Source: Streptomyces sp. TS71-3 | Lineage (GTDB): Bacteria; Actinomycetota; Actinomycetes; Streptomycetales; Streptomycetaceae | DNA: 64,000 nt | NCBI RefSeq assembly: GCF_018327685.1 | Contig: NZ_BNEL01000001.1 | Location: 5,208,001-5,272,000 of the forward strand | Reading direction: 5' to 3' | Shown: positions 22,674 through 32,740 of the stretch, piece after piece | How positions within the stretch are numbered: position 1 is the first letter of the stretch | Layout: each line of letters starts with the position of its first letter | Program-made: the position numbers and the translations under genes | Notes under the pieces: model-generated | The model's database searches: none | What the model was told of the DNA's origin: nothing | Seen by the model: the letters and a program-made list of their open reading frames with translations, nothing else

Positions 22674-23804
22674 TCAGGCCCCGGCCACGGCGCCCTTCGC
22701 CCGACGGTCCCGGTAGGACATCCAGGCCGCCACCACCGCACCCGAGACGTTGTGCCACACGGAGAAGACGGCCGCGGGCAGGGCGGCGAGCGGGCTGAAG
22801 TGGGCGGTGGCGAGCGACGCGGCGAGGCCCGAGTTCTGCATCCCCACCTCGAAGGCCATCGCCCGCGACGACGGCGTGCCCAGCCGCGCCAGCTTCCCCG
22901 CGCCGTAGCCGAGGGCCAGCCCCAGGCCGTTGTGGAGCACCACCGCGAGGAGCACCAGGGCCGCCGCCGACCGGATCGCCGTCGAGCTGCCCGCCACCAC
23001 CACGGCCACGATCGCCGACACCGTCAGCGCCGACAGCCACGGCAGCACGCCGAGCAGCCGCTCCAGATGGCGGCCGAGGACCAGGCGGACGGCGAGGCCG
23101 CCCAGGACCGGCAGCAGCACGGTCTTGAGGATGTCCGTGACCATGGCGGACGCGTCGACCGGCAGGTACTCGCCCGCCAGCAGCAGCGTCAGCGGGGGCG
23201 TGACCAGCGGCGCGAGTACGGTGGAGACCGTGGCGACCGACACCGACAGGGCGACGTCGCCGCGCGCGAGGTACGTGACCACGTTGGACGCGGTTCCGCT
23301 CGGCGCGCAGCCCACCAGGATCACGCCGGCCGCGAGCTGCGGGGAGAGGCCCAGCGCATGGGCGATCAGCCAGCCGGTCCCCGGCATGATCACGTAGTGC
23401 GCGACGAGGCCGAGGCCGACGGCCCAGGGCCGCCGCAGCACGCCCCTGAAGTCCAGCGGGGTCATCGTCAGGCCCATGCAGAACATCACCACGCCCAGCA
23501 GGTACGGCATGTCCGCGGCCCACGCGGTGAACGCGCCGGGCGCCGCCATGCCCGCGGCGCCGGCGGCGAGCACCAGCACGGGGAAGACGGTGACAGCGCG
23601 GCGCGCGGCGCGGTCGGCGCCTGGTGGTCGGCCGGCGGGCGCCGGCGATGCGGCCCCCGGCGGTGCGTTCCGGCCGGTGTCCGGGGCGGCCGACGTGTCC
23701 GCCGCGCCTGCCGCGTCCTCGCGGTCCTCGGTTTCCTCAGGGTCCTTCTGCACGGCCGTGATGCAACGCGGCCACGGGTGTTGGACGCAAACGCGTCTCG
23801 TCAT
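22674..23804 (-). CDS. Bile acid:sodium symporter family (BASS) permease
   Basis: Membrane transporter with about nine to ten hydrophobic segments, for example MPYLLGVVMFCMGLTMTPLD, GVILVGCAPSGTASNVVTYL and the crossover-type EVGMQNSGLAASLA, all typical of the SBF/BASS family. The substrate could be an organic anion or a keto acid. The N-terminal region before VTVFPVLVLAAGAAG is Ala/Pro/Asp-rich and probably cytosolic. The start is uncertain: ATG 23804 or GTG 23756; neither has a strong ribosome binding site. It converges on argR and ends ten bases after the shared terminator. Confidence 0.85.
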   Translation of the reverse strand: MTRRVCVQHPWPRCITAVQKDPEETEDREDAAGAADTSAAPDTGRNAPPGAASPAPAGRPPGADRAARRAVTVFPVLVLAAGAAGMAAPGAFTAWAADMPYLLGVVMFCMGLTMTPLDFRGVLRRPWAVGLGLVAHYVIMPGTGWLIAHALGLSPQLAAGVILVGCAPSGTASNVVTYLARGDVALSVSVATVSTVLAPLVTPPLTLLLAGEYLPVDASAMVTDILKTVLLPVLGGLAVRLVLGRHLERLLGVLPWLSALTVSAIVAVVVAGSSTAIRSAAALVLLAVVLHNGLGLALGYGAGKLARLGTPSSRAMAFEVGMQNSGLAASLATAHFSPLAALPAAVFSVWHNVSGAVVAAWMSYRDRRAKGAVAGA

Positions 23805-23822
23805 ATGGAAGCGCCCGCCCCC

Positions 23823-23985
23823 GCCGGGAGGAGGCGTGGGGCCGACAGCGATCCGTGCGTGCCGGGAGGAGGCGCGGGGCCGCACCGACCCCGTGCCTGC
23901 GGGGAGAAGTCGTGGGGCCGCACCGACCCCGTGCCTGCGGGGAGAAGTCGTGGGGCCGCACCGACCCCGTGCGTTCCGGAGCGGC
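23823..23985. repeat. 38-bp tandem repeat array
   Basis: About four copies of a 38-bp unit. The core CGCACCGACCCCGTGC recurs at 23881, 23919 and 23957, and the more divergent left copies are marked by GCCGGGAGGAGGCG at 23823 and 23861. The array fills the 190-base gap between two leftward genes, so it forms the end of one transcript or the leader of the next. Confidence 0.85.
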
Positions 23986-23993
23986 CCGGAACC

Positions 23994-24587
23994 TCAGAAG
24001 CCGCCCGGCGGCAGGGGGAGCGGCAGCCCGGGGAGCCCGTCCAGGCTCGTGGCCACGTGCTCCTTCTTCGTGAAGTAGGCGTCGAGTGACACGTCGTCCT
24101 CCCGTGCGAACCGCTTGCCGTGCAGCTCGCGGTCGCTCTCGTACGCCATGTACGGCACCGCGTACCCGCAGGTGTCGCGGATCAGCTCGGCCGTGACGAC
24201 GATGATCGCGCGCAGGCCGTGCCGGCGCGGGTCGATGCCGGGGAACTGCCCGAGCAGCTCCGTGAAGCGTGCGTCGTCGCGGAACACCGGCTCGCCGCGC
24301 CCGTGCACCCGCACGATGTTCGGCGGGCCCTGGAAGGCGCACCACATCAGCGTGATCCGGCCGTTCTCACGAAGGTGGGCGATGGTCTCGGCGTTGCTGC
24401 CGGCGAAGTCCAGGTACGCCACCCTGTGCTCGTCGAGCACGGCGAAGGAGCCGGTGAGGCCCTTGGGGGAGAGGTTCACCGTGCCGTCGCCGGACAGGGG
24501 TGCGGTCGCGGTGAAGAAGAGGGGCTGGGCCTCGATGAACGAGCGGAGCCTGCCGTCGATGCGTTCGTAGGTCTTTCCCATGTCCAT
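23994..24587 (-). CDS. Pyridoxamine 5'-phosphate oxidase-family protein
   Basis: A 197-residue split-barrel flavin-binding-fold protein. Typical segments are FFTATAPLSGDGTVNLSPKG (residues about 24-43), the strand with YLDFAGSNAETIAHLRENGR and GRGEPVFRDD. This subgroup is annotated as PNPOx-like or F420/FMN-dependent and has no proven reaction; a role in pyridoxine metabolism should not be assumed. The start may be ATG 24587 or the ATG two codons inside. It is divergent from the DUF488 gene. Confidence 0.82.
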   Translation of the reverse strand: MDMGKTYERIDGRLRSFIEAQPLFFTATAPLSGDGTVNLSPKGLTGSFAVLDEHRVAYLDFAGSNAETIAHLRENGRITLMWCAFQGPPNIVRVHGRGEPVFRDDARFTELLGQFPGIDPRRHGLRAIIVVTAELIRDTCGYAVPYMAYESDRELHGKRFAREDDVSLDAYFTKKEHVATSLDGLPGLPLPLPPGGF

Positions 24588-24676
24588 CGATTATTCGGCA
24601 CGGTCGTGCGGTCGTGTCCGATGTTTTCCGGGGCGTCTCGACTGGCGGGACCGGGATACCGCGGGACCATGGACGC

Positions 24677-25123
24677 ATGGCGGGCAGCGGACGACAGCGG
24701 ACGGAAGGGCAGGGCGCGCACGGAAGCGCTCGGGCGGGCGGGGGCTCCCGGCGCCGCGGCGGACCCCCGCAGGTGCGGATGCGCCGGGTCTACGAGCCCG
24801 CCGAGGCGCGGGACGGCGCCCGGATCCTGGTCGACCGGATCTGGCCGCGCGGCCTCGCGAAGGACGCCGTGCCGCTCGACGCCTGGCTGAAGGACGTGGC
24901 GCCCTCCACCGAGCTGCGGAAGTGGTACGGGCACGATCCCGACCGGTACGGCGAGTTCGCCGAGCGCTACCGCGTCGAGCTGGCCGAGCCCGAGCGCATG
25001 GAAGCGCTCGACCGGTTGGTGGAGCTGGCGGCCGAGGGCCCGGTGACGCTCCTCACCGCCACGAAGGACCTCGCCCACAGCCAGGCCCGGGTCCTCATGG
25101 AGGCGCTGACCGGCGGAGAGTGA
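24677..25123 (+). CDS. DUF488 family protein (YeaO-like)
   Basis: Small cytosolic protein whose conserved part begins RRVYEPAEARDGARILVDRI, then WPRGLAKDAVPLDAWLKDVA and LLTATKDLAHSQARVL, all typical of DUF488. The start is uncertain. From ATG 24677 the protein has 148 residues with a Gly/Arg-rich head of about 33 residues that homologues lack; GTG 24773 or ATG 24779 would begin at the conserved domain. The family's biochemical role is unknown. Confidence 0.78.
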   Translation: MAGSGRQRTEGQGAHGSARAGGGSRRRGGPPQVRMRRVYEPAEARDGARILVDRIWPRGLAKDAVPLDAWLKDVAPSTELRKWYGHDPDRYGEFAERYRVELAEPERMEALDRLVELAAEGPVTLLTATKDLAHSQARVLMEALTGGE

Positions 25124-25362
25124 GCCGGGTGCCGTCTCGTCGAGCCCCCTTGCGCACACCACGCCTCCCAGGCCGCCCCCAGGCTCGCCTTGCCCCCGCC
25201 AGGACCCGTGGACCCTTCCCAGGCCCCCAGGCCCCCCAGGTCTCGGCAGCTCAGCGCCCGCCGGCCCGTGCCCCGTGCAGGCCCGTGCCCCGTGCAGGGC
25301 GTGTGTGCGCCGCGTACGCGCCCCGGAATGGTCCCGTGGCACGACTCTCCACGCGCCCCGGA
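25124..25362. other. Gap before the argG promoter, with a 17-bp direct repeat
   Basis: No gene seen. GCCCGTGCCCCGTGCAG occurs twice in tandem (25264-25280 and 25281-25297), and the stretch before it is C-rich (repeated CCAGGCCCCC-like tracts at about 25190-25245). The argG promoter starts at 25363. Confidence 0.6.
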
Positions 25363-25413
25363 TTGACGAAACATACGGGGTAATGCATACTCATGCATAT
25401 CAGCGAATGCATG
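25363..25413 (+). promoter_or_regulatory. argG promoter with ARG boxes
   Basis: TTGACG (25363-25368), 17 bases and CATACT (25386-25391) form a promoter. ATGCATACTCATGCAT (25383-25398) is a near-perfect inverted repeat covering the -10, and a third half site AATGCAT lies at 25406-25412, just before the GAGGAG ribosome binding site. This matches the spacing of paired ArgR sites and the layout upstream of argC. Confidence 0.85.
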
Positions 25414-25425
25414 TGAGGAGAGAAC

Positions 25426-26619
25426 GTGACCGAGCGCGTCGTACTCGCCTATTCCGGCGGCCTTGACACCTCCGTCGCCATCGGCTGGATCGCCGAGGAG
25501 ACCGGCGCCGAGGTCATCGCCGTCGCCGTCGACGTCGGCCAGGACGGCGAGGACCTGGACGTCATCCGCAAGCGGGCGCTCGCCTGCGGGGCGGTCGAGG
25601 CCGAGGTCGCCGACGCCAAGGACGAGTTCGCCGCCGAGTACTGCCTGCCGGCGATCAAGGCCAACGCCCTGTACATGGACCGCTACCCGCTGGTCTCCGC
25701 GCTCTCCCGGCCCGCCATCGTCAAGCACCTCGTCAAGGCCGCCCAGAAGCACGGCGCGACCACCGTCGCACACGGCTGCACCGGCAAGGGCAACGACCAG
25801 GTCCGCTTCGAGGCCGGCATCGTCGCCCTCGCCCCCGACCTCAAGTGCATCGCACCCGTCCGTGACTACGCCATGACGCGCGACAAGGCGATCGCCTTCT
25901 GCGAGGAGAAGAACCTCCCGATCGCCACCAGCAAGAAGTCCCCGTACTCGATCGACCAGAACGTCTTCGGCCGGGCCATCGAGACCGGCTTCCTGGAGGA
26001 CATCTGGAACGCGCCGATCGAGGACATCTACGAGTACACGAAGGACCCCTCCGTCCCGCGCGAGCCCGACGAGGTCGTGATCTCCTTCCAGGCCGGCGTC
26101 CCGGTCGCCGTGGACGGCAAGCCGGTCACCCCCCTTCAGGCCATCCAGCTGCTGAACGAGCGCGCGGGCGCCCAGGGCATCGGCCGGATCGACATGGTCG
26201 AGGACCGCCTCGTCGGCATCAAGTCCCGGGAGGTCTACGAGGCCCCCGGCGCCATCGCCCTGATCACCGCCCACCAGGAGCTGGAGAACGTCACCGTCGA
26301 GCGCGAACTCGCCCGGTACAAGCGGCAGGTGGAGCAGCGCTGGGGCGAGCTGGTCTACGACGGCCTGTGGTTCTCCCCGCTCAAGCGCGCCCTGGACGGG
26401 TTCATCAACGAGGCCAACCAGCATGTCACCGGTGAGATCCGGATGACCCTGCACGGCGGCCGCGCCGTGGTCACCGGCCGCAGGTCCGGTTCCTCCCTCT
26501 ACGACTTCAACCTCGCCACGTACGACTCGGGCGACACGTTCGACCAGTCCAAGGCGCAGGGCTTCATCGAGATCTTCGGCCTCTCCCAGAAGATCGCGGC
26601 CCGGCGCGACCTGGCCTGA
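25426..26619 (+). CDS. argG: Argininosuccinate synthase
   Basis: ATP-dependent ligation of citrulline and aspartate, the penultimate step to arginine. It has 397 residues. The PP-loop [14 protein letters not shown] is at residues 8-21, and [17 protein letters not shown] and [18 protein letters not shown] are conserved substrate-binding segments. GTG 25426 follows GAGGAGAG. It has its own ArgR-regulated promoter. From memory, S. coelicolor carries argG far away near a chromosome arm (SCO7036), so placement beside argH here differs from that strain. Confidence 0.97.
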   Translation: MTERVVLAYSGGLDTSVAIGWIAEETGAEVIAVAVDVGQDGEDLDVIRKRALACGAVEAEVADAKDEFAAEYCLPAIKANALYMDRYPLVSALSRPAIVKHLVKAAQKHGATTVAHGCTGKGNDQVRFEAGIVALAPDLKCIAPVRDYAMTRDKAIAFCEEKNLPIATSKKSPYSIDQNVFGRAIETGFLEDIWNAPIEDIYEYTKDPSVPREPDEVVISFQAGVPVAVDGKPVTPLQAIQLLNERAGAQGIGRIDMVEDRLVGIKSREVYEAPGAIALITAHQELENVTVERELARYKRQVEQRWGELVYDGLWFSPLKRALDGFINEANQHVTGEIRMTLHGGRAVVTGRRSGSSLYDFNLATYDSGDTFDQSKAQGFIEIFGLSQKIAARRDLA

Positions 26620-26725
26620 TGCCCGTAGCGGCCGGATCGCCCTCCCCACTGCCCGAAGGACGCGTGGGACGTATGTCCGCACTGTCCGAAGGGCATGGGG
26701 GACAGCCCCGGACGCCCTAGTCTGA

Positions 26726-28273
<1,548 letters not shown>

Positions 28274-28373
28274 GGGCGCGGGGCTGTGCCGATTTGCGGC
28301 TGCGCCGCGTGGGCGCGCTCGGTGGAGCCGAGCCGCACGCCCCTGATCGGATCGGGGCGCAGCCCCGCCTTCA

Positions 28374-28399
28374 AGGGGCGCGGGGAACTGCGCGACCAG
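28374..28399. repeat. Inverted copy of dispersed motif after argH
   Basis: AGGGGCGCGGGGAACTGCGC followed by GACCAG, identical to the reverse complement of the motif in the 156-bp array and at 972. It lies in the 203-base gap between the convergent argH and the MmyB-type regulator; the stretch AGGGGCGCGGGGCTGTGCCG at 28272 is a partial relative. It is a likely terminator element. Confidence 0.65.
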
Positions 28400-28476
28400 C
28401 CACCACGAGACCGTCAGGTCGTCACGGTCCCGAAGGGGCAGTCTCTGCCGTGTCCGGGCCACCGGCAGGTGGTGGT

Positions 28477-29313
28477 TCAGAGCCGGGCTGCACCCCGATC
28501 AGGGGTGCTGGAAAGGGTGAGCAGGTCGAGCGCCCGGGCGGACGCCGACCCCGCCTCCGCGTGATAGATCACGAGCGTCTGCCCACCGGTCCCGGCGATG
28601 ACCAGCTTCTCGCGGTACAGCTCCAGGCACCCCACGTCGGGATGGCGCAGCCGCGCCATCCCCCCGCTCGGCCGAACCACGTCCTGCCGCGCCCACAGCC
28701 GCCGGAACCGCTCGCTCTCGGCACACAGCCCGCCGACGAGCGACAGCAGGCGCGGATCGTCCGGCTCCGCCCCCACGGTGGCGCGGAGCTGGCCGACGGC
28801 CGCCGCGGTCAGGCGCTCCCAGTCCTCGTGGAGTTCGGCCTCGTGGGGATCGAGGAACGCCGCGACGAGCCGGTTGGCGCCCGGCCGCATGGTCGGCGAG
28901 AGTGCCTCGGCCGTCGGGTTGGCCGCCAGCACGTTCAGGTACCTGTCCTGCACGAACGCGGGCATGGGCAGCGCGTCGAGCAGCCGGAGCGTGCCGTCGG
29001 GAACGTCCTCGGACGGCGGCGGTTCGCCGTGCCGCGACCGGCGCCGGTTCAGCGCGTGCAGGTAGGCGATCTGGTCGTGGTCCATCCGCAGCACGCCCGC
29101 GACCGCGTCGAGCACCTGGGTGGACGGCGTCCGGTCACGCCCCTGTTCGAGCCGCAGGTAGTAGTCGGTGCTGATGCCGGCCAGCAGGGCGACCTCCTCG
29201 CGCCGCAGGCCGGGCGTGCGCCGCCGACCCGACACCGCAAGCCCGACGTCCTCGGGGCGCACCTGTTCGCGGCGCGCGCGGAGGAACCCTCCCAGCGCGT
29301 TCGAGCCGTCCAC
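28477..29313 (-). CDS. XRE-family regulator, MmyB type
   Basis: A 278-residue regulator. The N-terminal HTH (residues about 8-75) shows RRRTPGLRREEVALLAGIST, then DYYLRLEQGRDRTPSTQVLD; the C-terminal MmyB-like ligand-binding (PAS-fold) domain begins LDALPMPAFVQDRYLNVLA and contains NRLVAAFLDPHEAELHEDWE. MmyB-type proteins may bind fatty-acid-like ligands. GTG 29313 lies seven bases after a TAGAGT -10 hexamer (complement of 29321-29326), so the mRNA may be leaderless. The gene is divergent from an aldo/keto reductase, which it probably controls, as is common for this pair. Confidence 0.87.
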   Translation of the reverse strand: MDGSNALGGFLRARREQVRPEDVGLAVSGRRRTPGLRREEVALLAGISTDYYLRLEQGRDRTPSTQVLDAVAGVLRMDHDQIAYLHALNRRRSRHGEPPPSEDVPDGTLRLLDALPMPAFVQDRYLNVLAANPTAEALSPTMRPGANRLVAAFLDPHEAELHEDWERLTAAAVGQLRATVGAEPDDPRLLSLVGGLCAESERFRRLWARQDVVRPSGGMARLRHPDVGCLELYREKLVIAGTGGQTLVIYHAEAGSASARALDLLTLSSTPDRGAARL

Positions 29314-29464
29314 ACACCCCACTCTAGGACGCGCCGCCGGCCCCGTGCCTGGTCCTGGCACTCCCAGGAAGATCCCGGCCCTGCCTGACGCCCGGCGTCC
29401 GGAGCACCGTGGAGGCGTCAGGCAGCACACCGCCGGCAGGCGGGCACGCGGAAGGAGAGCGCAC

Positions 29465-30418
29465 ATGAAGACCGTCGCACTGGGAGATCTCACCGTCTCG
29501 GCCGAGGGGCTGGGCTGCATGGGGATGAGTTCCGTGTACGGTGCCGCCGACTGGGACTCCTGCGTGGCCACCGTCCGGCACGCCCTGGACCTGGGCGTCA
29601 CGCTGATCGACACCGCCGACGCCTACGGGGCGGGCCACAACGAAGTGCTGGTGGGGCGCGCGATCGCCGGGCGCAGGGACGAGGCGCAGGTGGCCACCAA
29701 GGCGGGCATGGACTACGGCACCGGCCGCGGCAAGGTCGTCCTGCGCGGCAACCCCGACTACCTCAAGCGGGCCTGCGACGCCTCCCTGCTGCGGCTCGGG
29801 GTCGACCACATCGACCTGTACTACCTGCACCGCGTCGCACCCGACAGCACGGTGGAGGAGTCCGTCGGCGCGCTGGCCGAGCTGGTGGCCGAGGGCAAGG
29901 TGCGGCACATCGGGTTGTCCGAGGTGACCGGCGAGCAGCTGCGCAGGGCGCACGCGGTGCACCCGGTCACCGCGGTGCAGAGCGAGTACTCGCTGTGGAC
30001 GCGCGACCCCGAGAAGGACGTGGCCGACGCCGCTCGTGAGCTCGGCGTCGGGCTCGTCGCCTACTCCCCGCTCGGGCGCGGCTTCCTCACCAGCACCGTC
30101 GACGTGACCGCCCTGGCTCCCGACGACGGGCGCCGCCGGCTGCCGCGCTTCACCGAGGACGCCGCGAGGGCGAACGCCGCCCTCAACGAGGCCGTCGAGG
30201 CGGTCGCACGGGAGAAGGGGGCCTCCGCGGGCCAGGTCGCGCTGGCGTGGGTGGCCTCGCGGAGCGAGCGGCTGGGAGTGCCGGTGGTGCCGATCCCCGG
30301 CACCAAGCGCGTCACGTGGCTGGAGGAGAACGCCGCCGCCCTCGACGTCGCCCTCGACCCGTCCGACCTCGAACGGCTGGAAGGCCTCGCCGACTCCGTG
30401 CGGGGGGACCGGTACTGA
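29465..30418 (+). CDS. Aldo/keto reductase
   Basis: NADPH-dependent oxidoreductase of the AKR superfamily, 317 residues, (beta/alpha)8 barrel. The catalytic Asp49 and Tyr54 are in LIDTADAYGAGHNEV, Lys is in VATKAGMD and His in YYLHRVAPDS. GLVAYSPLGRGFLTS and VPIPGTKRVTWLEEN form the cofactor site. It belongs to the AKR13/YajO-like group acting on small aldehydes; substrate unknown. GGAGAG precedes ATG 29465. It is divergent from the MmyB-type regulator. Confidence 0.92.
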   Translation: MKTVALGDLTVSAEGLGCMGMSSVYGAADWDSCVATVRHALDLGVTLIDTADAYGAGHNEVLVGRAIAGRRDEAQVATKAGMDYGTGRGKVVLRGNPDYLKRACDASLLRLGVDHIDLYYLHRVAPDSTVEESVGALAELVAEGKVRHIGLSEVTGEQLRRAHAVHPVTAVQSEYSLWTRDPEKDVADAARELGVGLVAYSPLGRGFLTSTVDVTALAPDDGRRRLPRFTEDAARANAALNEAVEAVAREKGASAGQVALAWVASRSERLGVPVVPIPGTKRVTWLEENAAALDVALDPSDLERLEGLADSVRGDRY

Positions 30419-30434
30419 AGGGACGCGGGCGGTG

Positions 30435-31109
30435 TCAGGCCGCCGCCTTCGCCTTCGTCGCGTACATGTCCACGTACTCCTGGCCGGACAGCCGCATGAC
30501 CTCCGTCATCACGGAGTCCGTCACCGCGCGCAGCACGTAGCGGTCGCGGTCCATGCCCTCGTAGCGGGAGAACTCCATCGGCGCGCCGAAGCGGATCGTC
30601 ACCCTGCCAGGGCGGGGGATGCCGGCGCCGCCGGGCTGGAGCTTGTCCGTGCCGATCATCGCGAACGGCACCACCGGCGCGCCGGTCATCAGCGTCAGCC
30701 GGGCGATGCCCGTGCGGCCGCGGTACAGCCGCCCGTCGGGGGAGCGGGTGCCCTCCGGGTAGATGCCGAACATCCGGCCCTCCTCCAGCACCCGCCGGCC
30801 CGTCATCAGCGCGGCCACCCCGCCGTTGGCACCGTCCCGGTCCACCGGGATCATGCCGACGCCGGTGAAGAACCACGCCATCAGACGGCCCTTCAGCCCC
30901 TTGCCCGTGACGTACTCGTCCTTGCCGATGAAGAGGACCTGCCGGTCGCAGACGACGGGAAGCACGAACGAGTCGATGAACGTGAGGTGGTTGCCCGCGA
31001 TGATCACGGGCCCGGAGGTGGGGATGTTCTCCGCGCCCTCCACCCGTGGCCGGAACATCAGGCGCATCAGCGGCCCGAGCACTGCCTTGAGGAACGCGAA
31101 ACGGGACAA
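30435..31109 (-). CDS. 1-acyl-sn-glycerol-3-phosphate acyltransferase (PlsC-like)
   Basis: Membrane-associated acyltransferase of phospholipid synthesis, 224 residues. Motif I H-x4-D is in AGNHLTFIDSFVLP, motif III is GIYPEGTRSPDGRLYRGRTG and motif IV is GAPVVPFAMIGT. The TTG start at 31109 was chosen because GGAGGG lies four bases upstream and homologues begin SRFAFLKAVLGPLMRLMF. It is divergent from the GDPD phosphodiesterase gene; the two face each other across a shared promoter region and both act on glycerophospholipid metabolism. Confidence 0.9.
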   Translation of the reverse strand: MSRFAFLKAVLGPLMRLMFRPRVEGAENIPTSGPVIIAGNHLTFIDSFVLPVVCDRQVLFIGKDEYVTGKGLKGRLMAWFFTGVGMIPVDRDGANGGVAALMTGRRVLEEGRMFGIYPEGTRSPDGRLYRGRTGIARLTLMTGAPVVPFAMIGTDKLQPGGAGIPRPGRVTIRFGAPMEFSRYEGMDRDRYVLRAVTDSVMTEVMRLSGQEYVDMYATKAKAAA

Positions 31110-31373
31110 CGGGCCCTCCGTGGTCAAGGGATCGACTGCTGCGCCTGGTGCACTCGTGCGGAGGTCTCCGCAGGTGAGTACGGTACTCGTGACGCGCGGG
31201 CGATTGCACATCGACCACGAGTCGGGTACCGGCCGTCACGCCATGGCCAGGGTTTCCCGTTGAGCGGCCGGCCGCCGCGGCCCGGATTCCGGGTCCCCGG
31301 CCGCAGAGGCCGCCGCGGGCCGGACGGGCCGGTCGCTCCCGGGCGGTCGGCGGTCATGCGAGATCAGCCTCCC
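31110..31373. other. Divergent promoter region between acyltransferase and GDPD genes
   Basis: No gene seen. A palindromic cluster GGCCGGCCGCCGCGGCCCGG spans 31264-31283. The stretch carries the leftward leader of the acyltransferase and leads to the Pho-box-like repeats at 31374. Confidence 0.4.
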
Positions 31374-31418
31374 GTTTCTCCCCATGTCTGCCTTCCGTCA
31401 CTCGCCGGCCCCTACGAT
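31374..31418 (+). promoter_or_regulatory. Possible PhoP box and -10 of the GDPD gene
   Basis: Three consecutive 11-base units, GTTTCTCCCCA, TGTCTGCCTTC and CGTCACTCGCC (31374-31406), roughly follow the Streptomyces PhoP direct-repeat pattern related to GTTCACC; the match is weak. TACGAT at 31413-31418 is a plausible -10. In S. coelicolor the orthologous glpQ1 gene is PhoP-controlled. Confidence 0.4.
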
Positions 31419-31479
31419 CGGTCGGTCCGGCAGGGCCGGAGCGCGGCCCACAGACAGCAGCACACCAGGAGGTACGTCC

Positions 31480-32664
31480 ATGGCGAAGCAGGTGTCGAAC
31501 GAGCAGCGACCGGCCGGGGGACCGGGCCGGCGCACGGTCCTGGGAGCGGCCGTGCTCGGCGCGGGAGGCGCCGTCGCCGGTCTGCCCACAGCCGCCCGGG
31601 CCGCCGAGCGCGCCGCAGGCCCCGCGGCGGCGTCCCACGGGCACGGCCTCGACCTGCCGACGCCCACCGTCATCGGCCACCGCGGCACCGCGGGATACCG
31701 CCCCGAGCACACCTTCGGCTCCTACCAGCACGCCCTCGACCTCGGCGCGCACATAGTCGAGCAGGACGTCGTGCCCACCAAGGACGGGCACCTGGTCTGC
31801 CGGCACGAGAACGACATCACGGCCACCACGGACGTCGCCCAGCACCCCGAGTTCGCCGGCCGCAAGACCACGAAGACGGTCGACGGCAACGCGATCACCG
31901 GCTGGTTCACCGAGGACTTCACCCTCGCCGAGCTCAAGACCCTGCGCGCGATCGAGCGGATTCCCGCCAACCGCCCGAACAACACGCTCTACAACGGCCG
32001 GTGGGAGGTGCCCACCTACGAGGAGGTCCTCCAGTGGGCCGACCGCGAGGGCAACAGGCGCGGCCGCCCGGTCTGGCTGTACGTGGAGACGAAGCACCCC
32101 ACCTACTTCCGGGGGCTGGGCTTCGACGTCGAGAACCTGCTGGCGCGGCTGCTCCGCACGTACCGCCGGGACCGCCGCGACTCGCCGCTCATCCTCCAGT
32201 CCTTCGAGCCCAGCAGCATCCAGCGGCTGTCCCGGCTCGTCGACTCGCCGTCCATCGTGCTCCTGGACGCCGCCGGCACCCGCCCCTGGGACTTCACCGC
32301 CTCCGGCGACCCGCGCACCGTCGACGACCTGGTCAAGCCCGCGGGCCTGGAGTGGATCGCGTCCTTCGCGCAGGGCATCGGGCCCACGGTCGACCTGATC
32401 ATCCCGAAGGACGCGAACGGCAAGCTCACCAGGCCGACCACGCTGGTCCCCGACGCGCACGCCGCCGGCCTGATCCTGCACCCGTACACGATGCGCAACG
32501 AGAACACCTTCCTGCCCGCCGACTTCCGCAAGGGCACCGACCCCAACGCCTACGGCGACGCCTTCGGCGCCTTCCGCAGGTACTTCGAGACCGGCATCGA
32601 CGGGATCTTCTCCGACAATGCCGACACGGCCCTGCTCGCCCGCGAGGACTTCGTCAACGGCTGA
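31480..32664 (+). CDS. glpQ: Secreted glycerophosphodiester phosphodiesterase
   Basis: Hydrolyses glycerophosphodiesters to sn-glycerol 3-phosphate and an alcohol outside the cell, a phosphate- and carbon-scavenging reaction. It has 394 residues. The Tat signal has GPGRRTVLGAAVLGAGGAVA and an ARA cleavage site near residue 43. The GDPD barrel starts TVIGHRGTAGYRPEHTFGSY with the catalytic His-Arg and metal-binding Glu (VEQDVVPTKDGHLVCRHE). GGAGG precedes ATG 31480. It appears orthologous to S. coelicolor glpQ1, judged from context and from memory of the region. Confidence 0.9.
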   Translation: MAKQVSNEQRPAGGPGRRTVLGAAVLGAGGAVAGLPTAARAAERAAGPAAASHGHGLDLPTPTVIGHRGTAGYRPEHTFGSYQHALDLGAHIVEQDVVPTKDGHLVCRHENDITATTDVAQHPEFAGRKTTKTVDGNAITGWFTEDFTLAELKTLRAIERIPANRPNNTLYNGRWEVPTYEEVLQWADREGNRRGRPVWLYVETKHPTYFRGLGFDVENLLARLLRTYRRDRRDSPLILQSFEPSSIQRLSRLVDSPSIVLLDAAGTRPWDFTASGDPRTVDDLVKPAGLEWIASFAQGIGPTVDLIIPKDANGKLTRPTTLVPDAHAAGLILHPYTMRNENTFLPADFRKGTDPNAYGDAFGAFRRYFETGIDGIFSDNADTALLAREDFVNG

Positions 32665-32740
32665 GCGCCCGCACCCCGCGGGCGAGTGACACGGCGGCCG
32701 TCCCGGCAACCCCGCCCGGGACGGCCGCGTCACGCCCGGC

